7,448 nt of DNA from Prosthecobacter sp. (GTDB taxonomy: Bacteria > Verrucomicrobiota > Verrucomicrobiia > Verrucomicrobiales > Verrucomicrobiaceae). Position 1 is the first letter of the stretch. Every line of letters starts with the position of its first letter. Both the position numbers and the translations under genes were made by a program. This document shows positions 4,538 through 7,448 of the stretch, in pieces. Below the pieces are notes generated by a model. That model ran no database searches and was not told the origin of the DNA. It saw nothing but the letters and a program-made list of their open reading frames with translations. Where the stretch lies: positions 1 to 7,448 of the forward strand of contig JAOZVT010000679.1 of the NCBI GenBank assembly GCA_025869455.1. Reading direction: 5' to 3'.

Positions 4538-5710
4538 AGGAAAATCGAGGGTGGAATCAAGGAACATCAAGACCTTACACGGTTTACAGTTTCCGCTGCC
4601 GATGTCGCTGCAAAAGACCAGATAGACTTGATGTCACGCAATTGGTTTAGTTTAGTTCCAGGCAGGACGGAGCCAATTGATCACAAATACGTCGATCAGA
4701 AGACTGGAATGACTGAGTCAGTTCGGATTACAGGAAGCCGCGAACATGGAGGCATTGCCACGATTCATGACCAAGACTTGCTGCTATTTGCCATTTCTCA
4801 ATGGGTAGATGCGCAACGCCTTGGCTTGGCAACATCCCGAAGGATTCACTTCACGCCGTATCAGTTCTTTGCGTGGTTGAAAATAGCACCCCACGGGACG
4901 GCCTATGACCGGCTCAAGGACGCGCTTAACCGTTTGAAAACGACCAATATTCAAACCACGGTTCGCGCAGAAATTGGCAAACGAACACGGAATCGAATTA
5001 AACAGTTCTCGTGGATCACAGAATGGGAAATCACCGAGGAGCAAGGCGAAGTGCGCGGCATCGAAGTGGTGCTAGCGGAATGGTTATTTGAAAGCATTCA
5101 GAACTTTCATGTCCTCACTTTGGACAAACGCTATTTTGAGATTCCTGGCGGAGTTGAGCGTTGGTTATACCTGTATGCACGCAAAGCCACGGGTGGCGGC
5201 GCTGGTATTTGGAAGGAAACCTTCAAGAGCCTGTATCTCAAATCGGCTTCCCAGCAAGAATACAAACATTATGCCAGCACGTTGAGGAAGCTGATCAAAA
5301 AGAATGAGCTTCCTGGGGTTCGCCTTGAAAAGGTCAGCTCGATTCAAGGGAAAGACATGCTCTTGATGGAGCGCACGGATAAACGGCTTCCAAATGAAAA
5401 AGCTCCTGCCGCCGACAAAGAAGTGCAGATGGCCTTGATTGAGAAAACGCCACTCGAAGAGGCATGGGAGAATGTCTTGGAAATTCTGAACAAGCACCTC
5501 GGAGAGGCAACGGTGAACGCCTGGATCAGGATACTGCATTTGGTGAGTTATGAAGAAGGCACCCTCACCTATCGAGCGACGACACAATTCATCGTGGATA
5601 CTGTGGAAACACAATACAAACCGAAGCTTATGCAGGCCTGGCAGAGTGTGGGTTATGACCTCAAGGTCATCCGATTTGAGGTCAAATCCACCAAAAAAGG
5701 GGCCGCCTAA
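4532..5710 (+). CDS. Plasmid replication initiator (RPA/RepA-like) with C-terminal DnaA domain I-like module
   Basis: Probable initiator that binds the upstream iterons and opens the origin. The 392-residue protein has the pattern of the replication initiator protein A family: RNWFSLVPGR near 36-45, GGIATIHDQDLLLFAISQW (73-91), RRIHFTPYQFFAWL (103-116) followed by a winged-helix-like YDRLKDALNRLKTTNIQTT (125-143), and ERWLYLYARKA (209-219). After a charged linker (about 285-305), residues 308-385 resemble the N-terminal domain of DnaA: AWENVLEILNKHLGEATVNAWI, then TLTYRATTQFIVDTVETQYK. In DnaA that domain contacts DnaB and DiaA, so this module may recruit helicase. ATG 4532 is the first start after an in-frame stop at 4484. 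The position directly after the iterons supports the role. The stop overlaps that of the convergent gene by 3 bp. Domain calls are by eye. Confidence 0.88.
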   Translation: MGRKIEGGIKEHQDLTRFTVSAADVAAKDQIDLMSRNWFSLVPGRTEPIDHKYVDQKTGMTESVRITGSREHGGIATIHDQDLLLFAISQWVDAQRLGLATSRRIHFTPYQFFAWLKIAPHGTAYDRLKDALNRLKTTNIQTTVRAEIGKRTRNRIKQFSWITEWEITEEQGEVRGIEVVLAEWLFESIQNFHVLTLDKRYFEIPGGVERWLYLYARKATGGGAGIWKETFKSLYLKSASQQEYKHYASTLRKLIKKNELPGVRLEKVSSIQGKDMLLMERTDKRLPNEKAPAADKEVQMALIEKTPLEEAWENVLEILNKHLGEATVNAWIRILHLVSYEEGTLTYRATTQFIVDTVETQYKPKLMQAWQSVGYDLKVIRFEVKSTKKGAA

Positions 5711-6585
5711 CCAAGGGTGTTGCGAAAGAATGCAATGGCTTCATTGAGCTGTGCGGCAAGGCCCTCATCTGAATTGAGATCCTGATTTGGATCAGGATGC
5801 GCCTGCTTGATCAACTTCTTGTAGTTCTGCTCGGCTTCATCCAATTGATAAGGCGGCATCAACCTCAGAATCTGAGCGAACTGCCTTTCTTTGATTTCAT
5901 TCGCCGCAGAAGTGCGGCTGGCTCTAGCTCGCTTGATTTTAGCCTTGCCGACGGGTTTGGGGGCTTCCGTCGCCGAGGTCGTTGGCTGATCATCAAAGAT
6001 GTCTTCCGCATCATCTCTGGAATCCTGGTGGCGTTTTTTCTGGCGGACCTGAAACCAGTAATTGAGCACCTCCTTGACGGAAAGACAGGGAGCCGTGAGC
6101 ACGAGCCAATAGGAGAGATGCCTTTCTTTGACAATCACGCCCAGGAAGAGACCTGCGAAGAAAACAAAAGCGGGTTCAACCCAGATATGCCACAGCATCT
6201 CAAAACGGGCTGTGCCCGGCCTTCCCAAGGCACGCAAGAGTCGAAGCGTATGCGGTGTGCCTGAATCATGATCATGGGTTCCATCCCGGAACAGTTCCCG
6301 GAAAAAGGCAGTCAGCAGATGGATCAGATATAAAGCCACCGCCGCTGCGCCGTAAAGGCACATCAGCCCGTATTCAGCCCAGACTTCCTTTTCATACCTA
6401 GCGTAAACGAAAAACAGGACGAAGGCCCAGGAAAAGGCAAAGAAGACACTCTTGGGTCGCAAATAGGAATAACCAAATGAACTGCGCAGGAATACCAGGA
6501 CAGTCATCGAAACGCAGTGAAGCGTCACGCTGATCAAAGGGACCCGCATCTGAGGCGGGGTTGATTGAATCTGCCGGTCCTTCAT
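5707..6585 (-). CDS. Multi-pass membrane protein with C-terminal J-domain-like HPD segment
   Basis: I do not recognise a named family. The 292-residue protein has about five hydrophobic stretches: roughly 15-33, 46-62, 72-94, 138-152 and 159-177. A charged cytoplasmic-type tail follows, with a Lys/Arg block (GKAKIKRARASR, 213-224). The final 50 residues (PYQLDEAEQNYKKLIKQAHP onward) resemble helices II and III of a J domain around the HPD motif at 263-265, ending in NEAIAFFRNTL. J domains stimulate DnaK-type Hsp70 ATPases through HPD. It starts with an ATGA overlap to the coupling-protein gene, so the two are translationally coupled and probably act together in DNA transfer, perhaps in assembling or recycling the membrane complex. 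Helix I of the J domain is weak, so a degenerate J-like fold remains possible. Confidence 0.8.
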   Translation of the reverse strand: MKDRQIQSTPPQMRVPLISVTLHCVSMTVLVFLRSSFGYSYLRPKSVFFAFSWAFVLFFVYARYEKEVWAEYGLMCLYGAAAVALYLIHLLTAFFRELFRDGTHDHDSGTPHTLRLLRALGRPGTARFEMLWHIWVEPAFVFFAGLFLGVIVKERHLSYWLVLTAPCLSVKEVLNYWFQVRQKKRHQDSRDDAEDIFDDQPTTSATEAPKPVGKAKIKRARASRTSAANEIKERQFAQILRLMPPYQLDEAEQNYKKLIKQAHPDPNQDLNSDEGLAAQLNEAIAFFRNTLG

Positions 6586-7448
6586 GGATAAACTTGAGGG
6601 AAGACATGCCGGATGAAGTTCTGCGTCGTCTTAGCCGCTTTGCTGGAGGTAACCCAACGTCGCCCGCCTTGGAAGATAATGGCATCCACTTGCAGCTCAC
6701 TTTCTTCACCGCCCGTGCGTAGCATGGTGAACTCCTGGGGCTGAATCAGGTATTCAAAGACCTGGCTTCCTCCGGCACTCTGGTTCATTCCTCCTCCGCC
6801 TCGGGCACCCGTGCCTTCGGACATGCCGCCGTAATACTGAACCTGCCGAGTTCGACCGATGGAGTCAGCCGCCCAATTGTTGGTGGTTGGGTCGCCATTG
6901 GCGTGGAAGATCTTGGTCTGGAGATTGCCCAGAAACGTCTCTGCCTCGGCCCTTGAATTGGCTCCTGAGAAGGTGGCCAGGTAGCTGGGCAGGTTTTGGG
7001 TCAGATAAACGGTGCAGGCCCGCGAACTGCGGGCGGTGCTTTGAAACAAAGCGTCATAAGAATTGACGAAGAACTGAGATTCATCCGCCCAGAGGAAGAC
7101 CGGGCGAATGGTTTTCTCGGCTTGAGCACGGGAAATCCCGGCGGGGATTCGGCGTTCGACAGCCCGCTGCCAGACGAATTTAAACAGCACCTGGGCGAAC
7201 TGACCCAGCTCATTGTATTCCTTCACGGGCAGATTCAGAATGATGATCCTGCCATTGAAGCTGTCTTCGGGGGTGAAATTGAGATCCGTGCAAAACAGAT
7301 CACGGAGCATGCCGCGCAGGAAACAATCGGCCATGCTGGTAAAGGTGGAAACAATCACAGAGCGTGTTTCGACCGCAAGACCAGGAAATTCCTTGAGCCA
7401 ATAATCGCGGGTCAGCTCATAGTCAGGCTCCCTCCCCTTGGCCTTGGC
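6582..7448 (-). CDS. Type IV secretion coupling protein (VirD4/TraG/TraD-like), C-terminal part
   Basis: ATPase that links the relaxosome to the type IV secretion channel at the inner membrane during conjugation. The frame is open to the right edge, so the start, the N-terminal membrane anchor and Walker A lie outside; 288 residues are visible. They include the fragment KEFPGLAVETRSVIVSTFTS at about 25-44, GRIIILNLPV, a Walker B motif RPVFLWADESQF, the TQNLPSYLA motif that follows Walker B in VirD4/TraG proteins, and TKIFHANGDPTTNNWAADSIG, which resembles the C-terminal TraG/TraD segment. A Gly-rich insert (about MSEGTGARGGGGMNQSAGG) precedes the final beta-rich tail. A shorter reading from the GTG at 7358 would split the domain and is not a real start. 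The gene ends in ATGA, overlapping the next start. Confidence 0.88.
   Translation of the reverse strand, partial: AKAKGREPDYELTRDYWLKEFPGLAVETRSVIVSTFTSMADCFLRGMLRDLFCTDLNFTPEDSFNGRIIILNLPVKEYNELGQFAQVLFKFVWQRAVERRIPAGISRAQAEKTIRPVFLWADESQFFVNSYDALFQSTARSSRACTVYLTQNLPSYLATFSGANSRAEAETFLGNLQTKIFHANGDPTTNNWAADSIGRTRQVQYYGGMSEGTGARGGGGMNQSAGGSQVFEYLIQPQEFTMLRTGGEESELQVDAIIFQGGRRWVTSSKAAKTTQNFIRHVFPQVYP

Noticed and set aside
5797..6264. 155-codon plus-strand ORF
   Set aside because: It is antisense to the membrane/J-like gene, which has clear membrane segments, an HPD motif and an ATGA overlap with its upstream neighbour.

Overview
The window looks like the backbone of a bacterial plasmid, or a plasmid-derived element, that carries a type II CRISPR nuclease. 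Evidence for a replicon is an iteron array in front of a replication initiator, a ParA plus ribbon-helix-helix partition pair, and the C-terminal part of a type IV coupling protein. Base composition is moderate (about half G+C by eye). The host cannot be named from the sequence. The large type II-C-like Cas9, the RPA-type initiator and the VirD4-like protein suggest a Gram-negative host; a PVC-group (Verrucomicrobia-like) or proteobacterial origin is a guess only.

Left third (1-2340): the minus strand holds the first 727 codons of cas9, open across the left edge with no stop or frameshift. It has RuvC-I (D12), an Arg-rich bridge helix, RuvC-II (E553) and a complete HNH core (H637, N660); RuvC-III and the PAM-interacting domain lie outside the window. 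Divergent from cas9, 2214-2340 on the plus strand has the layout of a tracrRNA gene: a perfect TATAAT, a 36-nt candidate anti-repeat, a nexus-like hairpin and a strong GAAA-loop terminator hairpin. The CRISPR array, cas1 and cas2 are not in the window and, if present, would be expected to the left.

Middle (2438-3920): a minus-strand partition operon reads parA (3780 to 3157), then an overlapping small ribbon-helix-helix gene (3164 to 2805), then a doubtful 115-codon ORF (2785 to 2438). Upstream of parA are tandem TTGC-core elements at exactly 8-bp spacing, the usual geometry of RHH protein sites. This is the best candidate for the partition site and parA operator.

Origin (3960-4531): a long hairpin and an AT-rich stretch are followed by at least eleven 19-bp iterons (4089-4497). 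They lead directly to rep (4532-5710, plus strand), an RPA-type initiator that appears to carry a DnaA domain I-like module at its C-terminus.

Right third (5707-7448): on the minus strand, the end of a VirD4/TraG/TraD-like coupling protein is followed, with an ATGA overlap, by a multi-pass membrane protein whose cytoplasmic tail ends in a J-domain-like segment with an HPD motif. Together the genes describe replication, stable inheritance, DNA transfer and a Cas9 defence or plasmid-competition function on one element.
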